Part shown: piece after piece, positions 45,147 to 54,100 of the stretch
Layout: each line of letters opens with the position of its first letter
Position numbering within the stretch: the stretch's first letter is position 1
Origin: Synechococcus sp. PCC 6312
GTDB lineage: Bacteria; Cyanobacteriota; Cyanobacteriia; Thermosynechococcales; Thermosynechococcaceae
Direction: 5' to 3'
Assembly: GCF_000316685.1 (NCBI RefSeq)
Contig: NC_019680.1
Span: forward strand, 435,501 to 499,500
Length of the DNA: 64,000 nucleotides
Position numbers and translations under genes: made by a program
The notes under the pieces: generated by a model
The model's input: the letters and a program-made list of their open reading frames with translations, nothing else
What the model was told of the DNA's origin: nothing
The model's database searches: none

Positions 45147-46703
45147 ATGGCATCCCCCACAGAGCAAGACAATCCCCCATCTCCCCAGGCCTGGGACTTG
45201 GGCCGCTTTACCCAAACCTTGGCTTTTTTTATCGACCCTAGGTCGTTCATAGAAACCCTCCCATTGGTAGGCAGTCTTAGTCAGTGGCCGGCCTGGTTGA
45301 CTCCCTTTTTACCCCCAGAATTACAGCCCATATCGAATACGCCCCAATCAACCGTCTTAGTCCTCGGAGCTACGGGCAATCTTGGGCGGCGGGTCGTGGC
45401 ATTATTATTAGCGCAGCAGTATCGAGTCAAAGCCCTAGTGCGCAACCCGGCCCGGGCCAATGACATCTTAGGAACTTCAACTCTGTCCCCAGCCCAGCAG
45501 GCCCAGTTAACCCTAATGGTGGGCGATGTAACCCAGGCCGAGAGTTTACCTGCTGATTTATTGACCGATGTGGATGCCGTCATTTCCTGTTTGGGTGCGA
45601 TTGTTCGTCCCGCTAATCCTGAAAACCGTGAAGCCAAGTACACCGAAGGCACGACTTATTATGAGCCAGCCCTAATCGAAGCCACCCCGGAACAAGTGGA
45701 ATATCAAGGCATTCAAAATCTCTTAAACCTAGCCCAACCCCATTTTCAGGCAACTTCTGGCCAGCGGATTATTTTTGATTTTTGTCCGCCCAATGAAGCC
45801 AATGCCCAACTCTGGGGAGCCTTAGATGATGTGGTCATGGGCGGCGTGAGTCAAAGTGGCTTACGGATATTAACCACCTCTGCCCTGTTTACGGGAGTGG
45901 TTTCGACTGCCAATTCTGGTGGCTTTGTGTCCATCAGAACTAAGAACTTCCAACCTCCCCTAGATTTAAGTCGCTTTGAGGGCATCCAGTTACGCCTCAA
46001 GGGAGATGGGCAACGCTATAAATTTTTTATCAGGAGTTCCCCGGCCTGGGATGGAGTTGGTTATGCCTTTTCCTTTGATACGGTGGCGGATCAGTGGCAA
46101 ACTCTCAAAATTCCCTTTGAGCAGTTAACTCCAGTGTTCCGAGCCAAGCGCAATCCTGCTGCGCCTCCTTTTGAGCCAACAACGGTTTATTCTCTTCAGT
46201 TAATGCTCAGTAAGTTTGAATATGATGGTGGGCTCAATCCTCACTTCCAGCCCGGCCCCTTTGCCCTAGAACTTGAAACCATCAGCGCTTATCTAGATCA
46301 TCACCCCCTCCCCCGCTGGATTATGGTGAGTTCTGCCGGAGCCACCCGACCAGGCACCCCAGAAGCAGCCACCGATCCCCGCCCGATTGTTCGCCTAAGT
46401 GAGCAACTGGGAGGCATTTTGACCTGGAAATTCCGGGGAGAAGAATTGATTCGCCAGAGTGGGATTCCCTATACCATCATTCGCCCCACGGCCTTAACTG
46501 AAGCAACCGGGCAACAACCGCTGATCATGTCCCAAGGGGATACCTTAGCCGGAAAAGTCAGTCGCCAGGATGTGGCTCAACTCTGTGTCCAGGCCTTGAA
46601 ATGGCCCGCCGCGGTTCAAAAAACCTTGGAAATTGCCGCAGGGGATGGCGGGATTGTGCCTCAGGACTGGGGGCGGGGGCTGGAGTTACTAAAAGCCGAT
46701 TAG
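45147..46703 (+). CDS. NAD(P)-binding (NmrA-like) protein with inserted CIA30 domain
   Basis: 518 residues from ATG 45147. An N-terminal Rossmann fold begins LVLGATGNLGRRVVALLL (about residue 70) and runs to about 200. Residues about 215-395 form a CIA30 domain (RIIFDF, GALDDVVMGGVSQSGL, FFIRSSPAWDG), and then the Rossmann/SDR part resumes (WIMVSSAGATRPG, GIPYTIIRPTALTE). CIA30 is an assembly factor for mitochondrial complex I; cyanobacteria use this split architecture in proteins of unsettled function, perhaps for NDH-1 or photosystem maintenance. Soluble. Convergent with the flavoprotein-like gene. Confidence 0.85.
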   Translation: MASPTEQDNPPSPQAWDLGRFTQTLAFFIDPRSFIETLPLVGSLSQWPAWLTPFLPPELQPISNTPQSTVLVLGATGNLGRRVVALLLAQQYRVKALVRNPARANDILGTSTLSPAQQAQLTLMVGDVTQAESLPADLLTDVDAVISCLGAIVRPANPENREAKYTEGTTYYEPALIEATPEQVEYQGIQNLLNLAQPHFQATSGQRIIFDFCPPNEANAQLWGALDDVVMGGVSQSGLRILTTSALFTGVVSTANSGGFVSIRTKNFQPPLDLSRFEGIQLRLKGDGQRYKFFIRSSPAWDGVGYAFSFDTVADQWQTLKIPFEQLTPVFRAKRNPAAPPFEPTTVYSLQLMLSKFEYDGGLNPHFQPGPFALELETISAYLDHHPLPRWIMVSSAGATRPGTPEAATDPRPIVRLSEQLGGILTWKFRGEELIRQSGIPYTIIRPTALTEATGQQPLIMSQGDTLAGKVSRQDVAQLCVQALKWPAAVQKTLEIAAGDGGIVPQDWGRGLELLKAD

Positions 46704-46711
46704 TCAGTTGT

Positions 46712-47908
46712 TCAAATAGCCTGGTGTTGGCGGGGATGGATCGCAACTTCCCAACCGGCGGCGGCTAAACAGTCCTGAGCCGAGGTCGTTTCGATTCCCA
46801 GACCAAGGGTTCTAACCGCAGCAATTGCCCCCTCTCCCCAGAGTGTGGCCCCCAGCAGGCGCTGATTGGCGTTCACGACAATTTGTCCATAACCCAAGCC
46901 AAAATGTTCTGCTTGAACCGGATAGGTATAAATCTCCTGTGAAAATGCTCTTTGTGCCTTTTGGGAATGCCAACCGATCCGGGCAATGGGCATTGGGGAT
47001 GGGAACCACCAAGGCAGAGTTTTGTAGTTGAGGGGCTGTTGCTGTGACCGTGGGATCAACCCTTGGATTAAATACTTGACTTCTGCCCGCGTGATCATCG
47101 GGAGGTCATAGCCCCCTAACCAAGAGCCACAGGCATAGATCTGCGGCTGTGCTGTTTGGAGATTGGGATTAACGTTAATCGGCCCAGCCATTGTTGCCAG
47201 GTCTGAGAGGTTGAGACGAGTCAAGCCTTGATGCACTGGTTCTAGGGTAGTAGCCAGCTTAAGGGGTGTTTCTGGGCAGTTCTGGGCCTGGGAGTTGCCC
47301 TTCTCCAAGTCCACCGCTAACCAAGCAATCACCAGGGGATCCTCATGGGGCAAAAGCTGACGTAAATCTCCTCCCCAGGCCACCGGGATCTCCAACTGCC
47401 GGCAAAGCCTGACCAACCCTAAGTCGGCAAGCTGTTGACCAGGAACATGAATCAAAGGCGGGGGCGACTCGGCGAGAAATTGCAGGAGACGGTCTGGAGA
47501 TGTGGGGCATTGGTTGATTACCAACGAAAGGGGTCGATCCACCAAGATAAAGGCGGGGGCCTGGAGATAATCGTTCCCAACCACATAGTTCAGTGGGCCA
47601 GAGCCGGAAATTTTTTCAAAAGACCCATTGCCCTGAATTACATCCACCCCGGCCTGGGCTAAGGTTCCGAGGGAATATCGCTCCTGACAGCGACTTAAAT
47701 GTCCTTTAATCCAGAGGTGTTTTTGGCTTAGTTCTAGGGATGCGGGCAATGTTTCGAGGGCGAGAATGAAACCATCAACGTCTAATTGCCCACTAGCCCC
47801 AATCACTAAGCCAACCCGACAAACTGTGGCAGCCCAAATAGCCCCCTGAATCGCCGCCAGAGAGTTGCCAATAATCACTAAATCGTAGCTCCAGCGCACA
47901 GGCCCCAT
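46712..47908 (-). CDS. FAD/NAD(P)-binding oxidoreductase-like protein, diverged
   Basis: 398 residues from ATG 47908; a GTG at 47971 would add 21 residues. It begins YDLVIIGNSLAAIQGAIWAA, which keeps the fold of an FAD-binding GxGxxG motif but with Asn-Ser in place of the second glycine region. Later IYACGSWLGGYDLPMITRAEVKYLIQ resembles the second FAD contact of pyridine nucleotide-disulfide oxidoreductases. The redox-active CxxxxC pair of that family is absent. It is therefore a relative of mercuric/dihydrolipoamide reductases, probably with a different or non-redox role. Confidence 0.6.
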   Translation of the reverse strand: MGPVRWSYDLVIIGNSLAAIQGAIWAATVCRVGLVIGASGQLDVDGFILALETLPASLELSQKHLWIKGHLSRCQERYSLGTLAQAGVDVIQGNGSFEKISGSGPLNYVVGNDYLQAPAFILVDRPLSLVINQCPTSPDRLLQFLAESPPPLIHVPGQQLADLGLVRLCRQLEIPVAWGGDLRQLLPHEDPLVIAWLAVDLEKGNSQAQNCPETPLKLATTLEPVHQGLTRLNLSDLATMAGPINVNPNLQTAQPQIYACGSWLGGYDLPMITRAEVKYLIQGLIPRSQQQPLNYKTLPWWFPSPMPIARIGWHSQKAQRAFSQEIYTYPVQAEHFGLGYGQIVVNANQRLLGATLWGEGAIAAVRTLGLGIETTSAQDCLAAAGWEVAIHPRQHQAI

Positions 47909-48079
47909 CCATCTATCAAAAATTAAAGACAAAGCAATCCAGCTTACCCCAAACAGAGGAGCTAAGTTCACCTAGACGGGGGAAGACTCTCACCCCTGTA
48001 ATGGGGCAAAGTATAGACAGTGGTAGGCTAAAGACTGCTTTACCATTGACTTCCTAAGTCCTTTCAGAAAATAGATTGT

Positions 48080-48277
48080 ATGTTAGCGAGCCTTATGCCC
48101 CGAATCCAACCTAGCTTTGAAGTCGGTGAAACCCTGTATTTTCGCTCGGAACCCTTTGTAATTGCGGCCCTACGCCAAGAGGTTGTTCTCGTTAAGTCGC
48201 TGCAACGTCAAGAATTATGCTGGGTTGTGCCGCAACAGGATTTACTAAAATACTTTCGTCGTGCCGTTAGTCAGTAA
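48080..48277 (+). CDS. Small hypothetical protein
   Basis: 65 residues (or 60 from the internal Met). Predicted mainly beta: FEVGETLYFRSEPFVIAAL and VVLVKSLQRQELCWVVPQQD, like a small SH3-type barrel. The composition is typical of small conserved cyanobacterial proteins, but I cannot name the family. Confidence 0.55.
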   Translation: MLASLMPRIQPSFEVGETLYFRSEPFVIAALRQEVVLVKSLQRQELCWVVPQQDLLKYFRRAVSQ

Positions 48278-48451
48278 TCTTGATCAAAACGCATATCCCA
48301 ACTGCCTTGTTCAGGCTTTAAGGTTGTTGATGAACTTACCAGACATGATTCAAGATCACAATATTTTCTCCTGATTGGGACAAGACAAATTTAGTCCCCG
48401 TTCAGTCTCCTGGGTTTATTGGCGCAAGAAGGCTTCAGTTTCTCTCCTCAA

Positions 48452-49627
48452 TTAACCCAGGCCTTGGACTATCCTCCCCACCTGATTGAGCCAAATTAAT
48501 AGTTCCTGTTCACTCAATTTTTCGGGAACCGGGCCAAGCACCAATAACAACTTCCCTGGATCCTGCCCGGTTTGTAAACTCCAGGCCTGGGCTAATTCCT
48601 GATCACTGAAAATCTGTTGATGTCCTGACCAGGCCCCCCGTAAGCCTAATTTCTCGGCTAGTTCTTCTCGGAAGCGTTGACTCAGTTGGGCCTGGACAAA
48701 ATCATGATGCTGGGCTTGATGGAGTACTCCCGCCAGTGCTTGAATATACTGCTCACTATTGGCCTGGGTGGTTTCGTGGGCTTGAGTCAAGGAACCCAGG
48801 CGGTGATTTTTACCCCAGATTATGATAACTCCCAGCACAATGGCCTGGATTAGGACTAACAGCCAAGGGGTGCGGCGTAAATAATCCCAGATAGTGCCAT
48901 AACTGCCTTCAGACGCTTCCTGAGAATCTTTAACCCGATAACCATGTAACCATTCATCAAACCAAATTTTCTCACCCTTGGCCTGGGCTAGTGCGGCAAA
49001 ATAAGCAAAGTTAGCCGAATTTGAACCACTATAGGCATTAGCCACAAGCCAAGGATAAACCCCAAAGATTTTTCCGCCTGCTTTTGTTTGGATCGACCAG
49101 GCCACGGCTCCAGCATCATCCCCAAGAACCATTACTGCTTGGCCAAGGTCGAAAGCCTCTAAATTGTTCTGGAAATCTACCCGCCGCCGTGTATCTACCC
49201 TCACATGGCCTTGGGGGGTTGCCAAGCGTGTTTGGGCATCTGGACTTTTAACTACGCCCCCCCAATTCAGGCGGATCAGGGTATTTCCTTGGGCCAGCCA
49301 TTTTTCAATATCCGGATCTAAACTCCAGGGATCTTGCCATCGCGGCTGATCGGTAATTTGCAAGAGAACTTGATTGCGACCGGATAGGTTTTTATAAGCC
49401 CGTTGCCAGCGTTGAATTGCGGTGGGTTGATTTCCCTGTTGCTGAAGATACTGATAAAACTCACTCGTTCCCCAAGGTGAGCGATCCAGACTTGAACCCG
49501 CTTTTCCTGATGGAGCCAACGCCATAATCATCAAGGCCACCCCTAACAAAACTCCCAGGCCAAACAACCAAATCAAGATCTGGCGAGAGGCATTTTTACG
49601 GCGGGAGAGATTGCCAGTTTGGCTCAT
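48452..49627 (-). CDS. DUF4350 domain protein, membrane-anchored
   Basis: 391 residues. One membrane segment lies near the N-terminus (ILIWLFGLGVLLGVALMIMALAP) and a second near residue 270 (WLLVLIQAIVLGVIIIWG). The DUF4350 domain lies between them (SPWGTSEFYQYLQQQGN; QGNTLIRLNWGGVV; WFDEWLHGYR). In many bacteria DUF4350 genes sit beside DUF4129 and MoxR/DUF58 genes. Here a DUF4129 protein lies about 4 kb away on the same strand, separated by unrelated genes. Function unknown. Confidence 0.8.
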   Translation of the reverse strand: MSQTGNLSRRKNASRQILIWLFGLGVLLGVALMIMALAPSGKAGSSLDRSPWGTSEFYQYLQQQGNQPTAIQRWQRAYKNLSGRNQVLLQITDQPRWQDPWSLDPDIEKWLAQGNTLIRLNWGGVVKSPDAQTRLATPQGHVRVDTRRRVDFQNNLEAFDLGQAVMVLGDDAGAVAWSIQTKAGGKIFGVYPWLVANAYSGSNSANFAYFAALAQAKGEKIWFDEWLHGYRVKDSQEASEGSYGTIWDYLRRTPWLLVLIQAIVLGVIIIWGKNHRLGSLTQAHETTQANSEQYIQALAGVLHQAQHHDFVQAQLSQRFREELAEKLGLRGAWSGHQQIFSDQELAQAWSLQTGQDPGKLLLVLGPVPEKLSEQELLIWLNQVGRIVQGLG

Positions 49628-49642
49628 CAGAAGTTAGGGTAG

Positions 49643-49673
49643 CAAAAATAAAACGGCCTGGCCTGGAAGCCAG
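49643..49673 (-). terminator. Possible rho-independent terminator after dps
   Basis: On the minus strand, CTGGC pairs with GCCAG across a 6-base loop (49658-49673), followed after 4 bases by a T-rich run (complement of CAAAAATAAAAC). Position 45 bp after the dps stop fits termination of dps. The stem is short. Confidence 0.4.
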
Positions 49674-49717
49674 AGATGATTTAATCTGGTCAAGTCCCAG
49701 GCCCCGCACTCTCAACC

Positions 49718-50197
49718 TTAGCTCACCAGGCCATCCCCTTTGGCCAAAAATTCCTTCAGGAACCAGCGGTGTTTTTGATGGACTTGGACAAGCCGAGTAT
49801 AGAGATCTGCTGTGCCAATATCGCCGGCCGCAGTGGCAACTTCTGCATCCTCGTGCATTTCCCCAATGATCAGTTCATGGGTAGCAATCGCCTCACTGAG
49901 CATGGCTTTAGGGTTCAACTCCCCTTGGGAAGGGCTGACGGTGGCGGCAGGGATGTAGTCGGCCGGATCCGCAATCGGCTGACCATCCAACATCAAGCTG
50001 CGCTCGGCCAATTCATCCAAGCTGGCAAAGACTTCACCCCCCTGTTCTTCAAATAACAAATGTAAATCCCGAAAGAGAGGGCCAAAGGTGAGCCAATGAT
50101 ATTTTTTGTAGTTGAGGTAAGCAACCAAGGCATTAGCTTGTTGGCGGTTGAGGGTGGCAACCACAGCGTTGGCAGGTTTAGTCAGGGTAGCGACCAT
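49718..50197 (-). CDS. dps: Dps-family ferritin (DpsA-type)
   Basis: 159 residues. Dps proteins form dodecamers that oxidise and store iron using peroxide and protect DNA. Motifs: NYKKYHWLTFGPLFRDLHLLFEE and SLDELAERSLMLDGQPIADPADY, then EMHEDAEVATAAGDIGTADLYTRLVQVHQKHRWFLKEF. The whole sequence closely follows the DpsA of Thermosynechococcus, whose ferroxidase site includes extra histidine and zinc. The ferroxidase acidic residues appear present. A strong ribosome-binding site precedes it. Confidence 0.92.
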   Translation of the reverse strand: MVATLTKPANAVVATLNRQQANALVAYLNYKKYHWLTFGPLFRDLHLLFEEQGGEVFASLDELAERSLMLDGQPIADPADYIPAATVSPSQGELNPKAMLSEAIATHELIIGEMHEDAEVATAAGDIGTADLYTRLVQVHQKHRWFLKEFLAKGDGLVS

Positions 50198-50203
50198 AGC
50201 AGT

Positions 50204-50210
50204 TCTCCTT
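50204..50210 (-). promoter_or_regulatory. Strong ribosome-binding site of dps
   Basis: AAGGAGA on the minus strand, 6 bp before the ATG at 50197. It is better than most sites in this window, in keeping with a highly expressed stress protein. Confidence 0.6.
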
Positions 50211-50414
50211 AAAGTTCAAATCTTCAGTAACAATGCCCGTTAAATCTGTCCTCACCTAATTCTATGGGAGTAGCGCAATAGTTCATTGGGGCCTGGCCTG
50301 GGGCAAAGAACGCAACCTGACGACAAGATTCTATTACGCTCCCCTTAATCATAGTCGTTATGACTTTGTATAGCAAGTTTGAGCGGGATCAAGCCTAGGG
50401 ATTCAAATGATCTT

Positions 50415-51284
50415 CTAGGCCAGGCCCTGGGACATCCGCCGCTCTAGGTAACGGGCCAGTAGGGAAAGGGGATAGCAAAGGCTGAGGTAGAACAAGGCCC
50501 CTAAGACATAGACAAACAGCTTTGTATCACCATCTGTAATCGGGTTAGCAAAGGAATTTGTCATGTTTTGCAATTCTGGCACACCGATTACTGAAAGTAA
50601 GGCGCAATCTTGGATCAGGGTAATAAAATTATTCGTAAATGGAGGAATGATCAAAGCTAAACCTTGGGGAATAATAATTCTGCGCATGGTTTGTCGGCCC
50701 GTCATCCCCAAACTTAAGCCAGCTTCTGTTTGTCCTTTATCAATGGTGGTAATCCCGGAGCGGAACACTTCTGTCAGGTAAGCCCCATAGTTGAATCCCA
50801 GGCCAATGATCCCGTAAAAAATAAAGTTAAACAGCGGCGAAACGAGACTATTACTTTGCAAGACCGTCATGACATTAAAGGCAATTTGGCGGGGATCAAA
50901 ACCCACTTGGGAGAGTAGCCCACCGACACCAAAGCCCCAAATCAACATCTGGACTAGAGTGGGTGTGCCGCGAATAAATTCCACATAAACCGTGGCAATG
51001 GATTGGGGGATTTTTCCGCCGGATAGCTTACCCCAGGCCCCAATTGCGCCCAAAAGTACGGCCAAGATGATGCTACAAATCGCAATCAAAACGGTGGTAA
51101 TTGTTGCCCGCAAAAGAAACGGCCCATAGAGGCTGATGGTTTGCCGAAAAGTAAATAAATAGGTGGCAAAAGCAATAATCCCCAGGCCAATGACACCAAA
51201 GAAAATCCAATTGGCAATTTTCACCCAGGCCGGGGTATCCGGGGCAACCGTAGTTCGCAAAAAAGCGGGAACTTGCACAGTCAT
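50415..51284 (-). CDS. Polar amino-acid ABC transporter permease
   Basis: 289 residues from ATG 51284 (MTVQVPAFLRTTV). About six membrane helices and the HisM/GlnP-type features: FLLRATITTVLIAICSI, VEFIRGTPTLVQMLI and the EAA loop GQTEAGLSLGMTGRQTMRRIIIPQ that contacts the ATPase. It imports glutamine, glutamate or basic amino acids with partner proteins. No ATPase or binding protein is adjacent, so they must be encoded elsewhere. Confidence 0.88.
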   Translation of the reverse strand: MTVQVPAFLRTTVAPDTPAWVKIANWIFFGVIGLGIIAFATYLFTFRQTISLYGPFLLRATITTVLIAICSIILAVLLGAIGAWGKLSGGKIPQSIATVYVEFIRGTPTLVQMLIWGFGVGGLLSQVGFDPRQIAFNVMTVLQSNSLVSPLFNFIFYGIIGLGFNYGAYLTEVFRSGITTIDKGQTEAGLSLGMTGRQTMRRIIIPQGLALIIPPFTNNFITLIQDCALLSVIGVPELQNMTNSFANPITDGDTKLFVYVLGALFYLSLCYPLSLLARYLERRMSQGLA

Positions 51285-51412
51285 AGGAGACAGCCGCAGC
51301 AAAATTTTCTCGACTCTAGCATAATCTGCCTAGCTGAGAAAGTAATGCCAAGCGGATAGCTGCCTCGCCCGAAGCGACCCTCAAACCCCAAAAAATTCTC
51401 GGAAACCTTGAG

Positions 51413-51898
51413 TTAAATACCTGGTGGAATAATTTCAATGCCATATTGGGGAGCCGTCGCCAAAAGTTTCTCCAAATCAGCCGGACTTAATTCACCCCCA
51501 GGAGTGATTACGCTATCTGCTGGCCGCCCCACCTCCGCCATAAACCGCTCAAAACCCGCCGGAGTCACCCAAATCAGCATCTTGGCTGTGGTCGTTGTCT
51601 TGTTGGTGAAGCAATGTTTTTGTCCTTTGGGGGAATGAAGAAATGTCCCCGGCGTCGCAATCACAGTGGCATCATCTAAAAGAAATTCAACTTCACCCTC
51701 TTGAATGTAAAATGCTTCGTCTTCGCGGTGGTGGCGATGGGGCGGGGAACCTCCTTGGGGCGGAATAATGGCTTCACAAAGGGCATAGGCCTGGCCGGTT
51801 TCTTCACCAATAGCCTTGAAGATATAGAGATCTAAGCCAAAATAATAGGCTCGCCCTTGGCCTGGGTTAACAACTAATCCTTGTTGGGGAATGGTCAT
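51413..51898 (-). CDS. Cupin-domain protein
   Basis: 161 residues. A single cupin fold with metal-binding motif 1 HRHHREDEAFYIQEGEVEFLL and motif 2 GTFLHSPKGQKHCFTN. The His-His-Glu-His set is complete. Such small cupins include quercetin-dioxygenase-like enzymes and regulatory binding proteins; the substrate is unknown. Divergent from the sugar-binding lipoprotein at 52096. Confidence 0.82.
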   Translation of the reverse strand: MTIPQQGLVVNPGQGRAYYFGLDLYIFKAIGEETGQAYALCEAIIPPQGGSPPHRHHREDEAFYIQEGEVEFLLDDATVIATPGTFLHSPKGQKHCFTNKTTTTAKMLIWVTPAGFERFMAEVGRPADSVITPGGELSPADLEKLLATAPQYGIEIIPPGI

Positions 51899-52095
51899 AG
51901 CAATTCACTCGTAAATATAAAAAGGCTATTCTCGAAACTCCGGGAGTATAAATGAATTCATCCTAAAAACCCATTACAAGGATACTTAACCTAGGCCTGA
52001 TCTGACTCCTGTAGAATCGTGATCATTATGCTGCGATTTGTTAAGCATTTGCCGCTCAAGCCAGTCCCCCAAACCGTTTCTTGGTGAGATTCTCC

Positions 52096-53382
52096 ATGGC
52101 CCCCTTGTTCCGAAATCGCTTCTGTCGTTGGTTCTGTTTTGTTCTGCTGGGCATGAGCTTGACCCTTCTCCCCAGTTGCTTTGGGCCACCGCCGACCACC
52201 GGGCCACAGATTGAATTTTGGACCATGCAACTGAAGCCGAAGTTTACGGACTACTTCAATCGACTCATTGCTACCTTTGAACAGGAGCATCCTGGGGTGA
52301 AGGTGCGCTGGGTGGATGTGCCTTGGACGGCGATGCAAAGTAAAATTCTGACGGCGGTTTCGGCCCGAACGGCCCCCGATGTGGTGAATCTCAATCCAGA
52401 TTTTGCTTCCCAGTTGGCGGCGCGCAAGGCCTGGTTAGACCTAAATGGACGCGTCACGGCCTCGGAACAAGCGGCATATCTGCCAAAAATTTGGGATGCA
52501 TTAACGCTTAATAGTCAAAGTTTTGGACTGCCTTGGTATCTCACCTCCCGAATTACAATCTATAACCAAGAGCTTCTAACCCAGGCCGGGATTAGCCAAC
52601 CGCCCCAAACCTTTGCCGAACTGGCCCAGGCCGCGCGCCAAATCAAAGCCAAAACGGGGAAATATGCCTTTTTCATCACTGTTGTTCCAGAAGATTCGGC
52701 TGAATTGATGGAGTCTTTAGTGCAGATGGGGGTGGAGCTGGTGGATGCCGGGGGCAAAGCTGCCTTCAATAGTCCGGTGGGCAAAGCCGCAGTCCAGTTT
52801 TGGGTCGATTTATATCAACAGGATTTATTACCCCCTCAGATTCTCACGGAGGGCCATCGCCAAGGGATTGAACTGTACCAGGCCGGGCAAACGGCGATCC
52901 TACTCTCCAGTCCAGAGTTTTTAAACACAGTGGAAATTAATGCCCCAAGCATTGCCAAAGTTTCCCGAAGCAGCCCCCAAATTACGGGTGAGACGGGCAA
53001 AAAAAGTGTTGCTGCCATGAATCTGGTTATTCCCAAAGACACGAAACAGCCCGAATTAGCCCTTAAGTTTGCTCTGTTTGTCACCAGTGATCAAAATCAA
53101 CTGGAATTTGCCAAAGCTGCCAATGTTTTACCCTCGACTGTGGCGGCCCTGGGGGATCCCTATTTCACGAATTTACCCCCGGATGCTACCCCAATTCAAA
53201 GAGCTAGAGCGGTCAGTGCCAAACAGATGAACCAAGCCACCATCTTAATTCCAGCCGTTAAAGATGTGAAGCAACTCCAAAAAGCCCTCTATGAAAATAT
53301 CCAGGCGGCGATGTTAAAGCAAAAAACTGTGGATCAAGCCCTCGCCGATGCGGCCCAGGCCTGGGATCAGCGCGGCTCATAA
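52096..53382 (+). CDS. Extracellular solute-binding lipoprotein, sugar ABC type
   Basis: 428 residues from ATG 52096. A lipobox LLPSC follows a hydrophobic signal. The mature part matches UgpB/MalE-like binding proteins: QIEFWTMQL, FNRLIATFEQEHPGVKVRWVDVPW, and later NLVIPKDTKQPELALKFALFV. It should capture a sugar or glycerol-phosphate-type substrate in the periplasm. No permease or ATPase is adjacent (an orphan), so it may share transporters encoded elsewhere. Its stop overlaps by 6 bp the stop of the convergent DUF4129 gene. Confidence 0.85.
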   Translation: MAPLFRNRFCRWFCFVLLGMSLTLLPSCFGPPPTTGPQIEFWTMQLKPKFTDYFNRLIATFEQEHPGVKVRWVDVPWTAMQSKILTAVSARTAPDVVNLNPDFASQLAARKAWLDLNGRVTASEQAAYLPKIWDALTLNSQSFGLPWYLTSRITIYNQELLTQAGISQPPQTFAELAQAARQIKAKTGKYAFFITVVPEDSAELMESLVQMGVELVDAGGKAAFNSPVGKAAVQFWVDLYQQDLLPPQILTEGHRQGIELYQAGQTAILLSSPEFLNTVEINAPSIAKVSRSSPQITGETGKKSVAAMNLVIPKDTKQPELALKFALFVTSDQNQLEFAKAANVLPSTVAALGDPYFTNLPPDATPIQRARAVSAKQMNQATILIPAVKDVKQLQKALYENIQAAMLKQKTVDQALADAAQAWDQRGS

Positions 53383-54048
53383 ATGGCTTGGATTAGTTTC
53401 GGTTCTCTTCTCCGGTGCTGGGGGCTTAATTAGGTCTGGTTCGACTTGAAAATAGGCCTCTCGGCATTGGGCCATGGTTTCTTGGGAAATGTCTTGAGCC
53501 CCATAATAAAGCCGGGAGTGGGTCTGGAATAATTGCTGGATTGGCTGTCGTAGGCGGGGGGGATGGTGTCCCAAGGCCCAGGCCACCTCTAGTTCCTGCC
53601 AATATTCGCCGTTGGTAAATGCTTCGCCCCGATTCAGCCAATTGACTGCCCGCAAGCGGAAAATTAAGGCCATGTAATAGGCACGACAGGCTCCCCCATA
53701 ATCTCCTTGGGCTTGGGCTGCCTGGGCCTGGCGTAACCATGCTTGAACGGACTGGGAGGCGGGAGTTGCAACTAAGTCTCCGTTGGTGAGAGTCGCCTGC
53801 TGCTTTTGCCATTTTCGCCACAACCACTGCCCCAGACGAAAAACACCGACCCCCAACACTAACCCCACTAACAGCACCGCCAGCAATTTTGCCAAGGGTT
53901 CAAGCCAGTTCAGATCAGTTTGAGAGTCGGATTGGGGGGCACTCAGAAATTGAGTCCACCAGTAGGCTAAGGTTTCTGTGGTTTGTCGCCATTGTTGATC
54001 CAGTTCCCAGCGGGCCTGGTCAGGCAGGTTAAGGGCCAAATTTGTCAC
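53377..54048 (-). CDS. DUF4129 domain protein
   Basis: 223 residues from a GTG start. One membrane segment (LAKLLAVLLVGLVLGVGVFRL), then a cytoplasmic DUF4129 domain at the C-terminus (GDYGGACRAYYMALIFRL; NRGEAFTNGEYWQEL). DUF4129 occurs with transglutaminase-like and DUF4350 proteins. Function unknown. The next gene on the strand, upstream, encodes a DUF1269 protein. Confidence 0.78.
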   Translation of the reverse strand: MTNLALNLPDQARWELDQQWRQTTETLAYWWTQFLSAPQSDSQTDLNWLEPLAKLLAVLLVGLVLGVGVFRLGQWLWRKWQKQQATLTNGDLVATPASQSVQAWLRQAQAAQAQGDYGGACRAYYMALIFRLRAVNWLNRGEAFTNGEYWQELEVAWALGHHPPRLRQPIQQLFQTHSRLYYGAQDISQETMAQCREAYFQVEPDLIKPPAPEKRTETNPSHL

Positions 54049-54100
54049 CTTCTCAACAGCTTGGTTTTAGATACCCCCACCAGGCTTGGGACTGTAAGGT

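Noticed and set aside
53426-53827. 133-codon ORF overlapping the DUF4129 gene in another frame
   Set aside because: A shadow frame; the DUF4129 reading has membrane and domain features.
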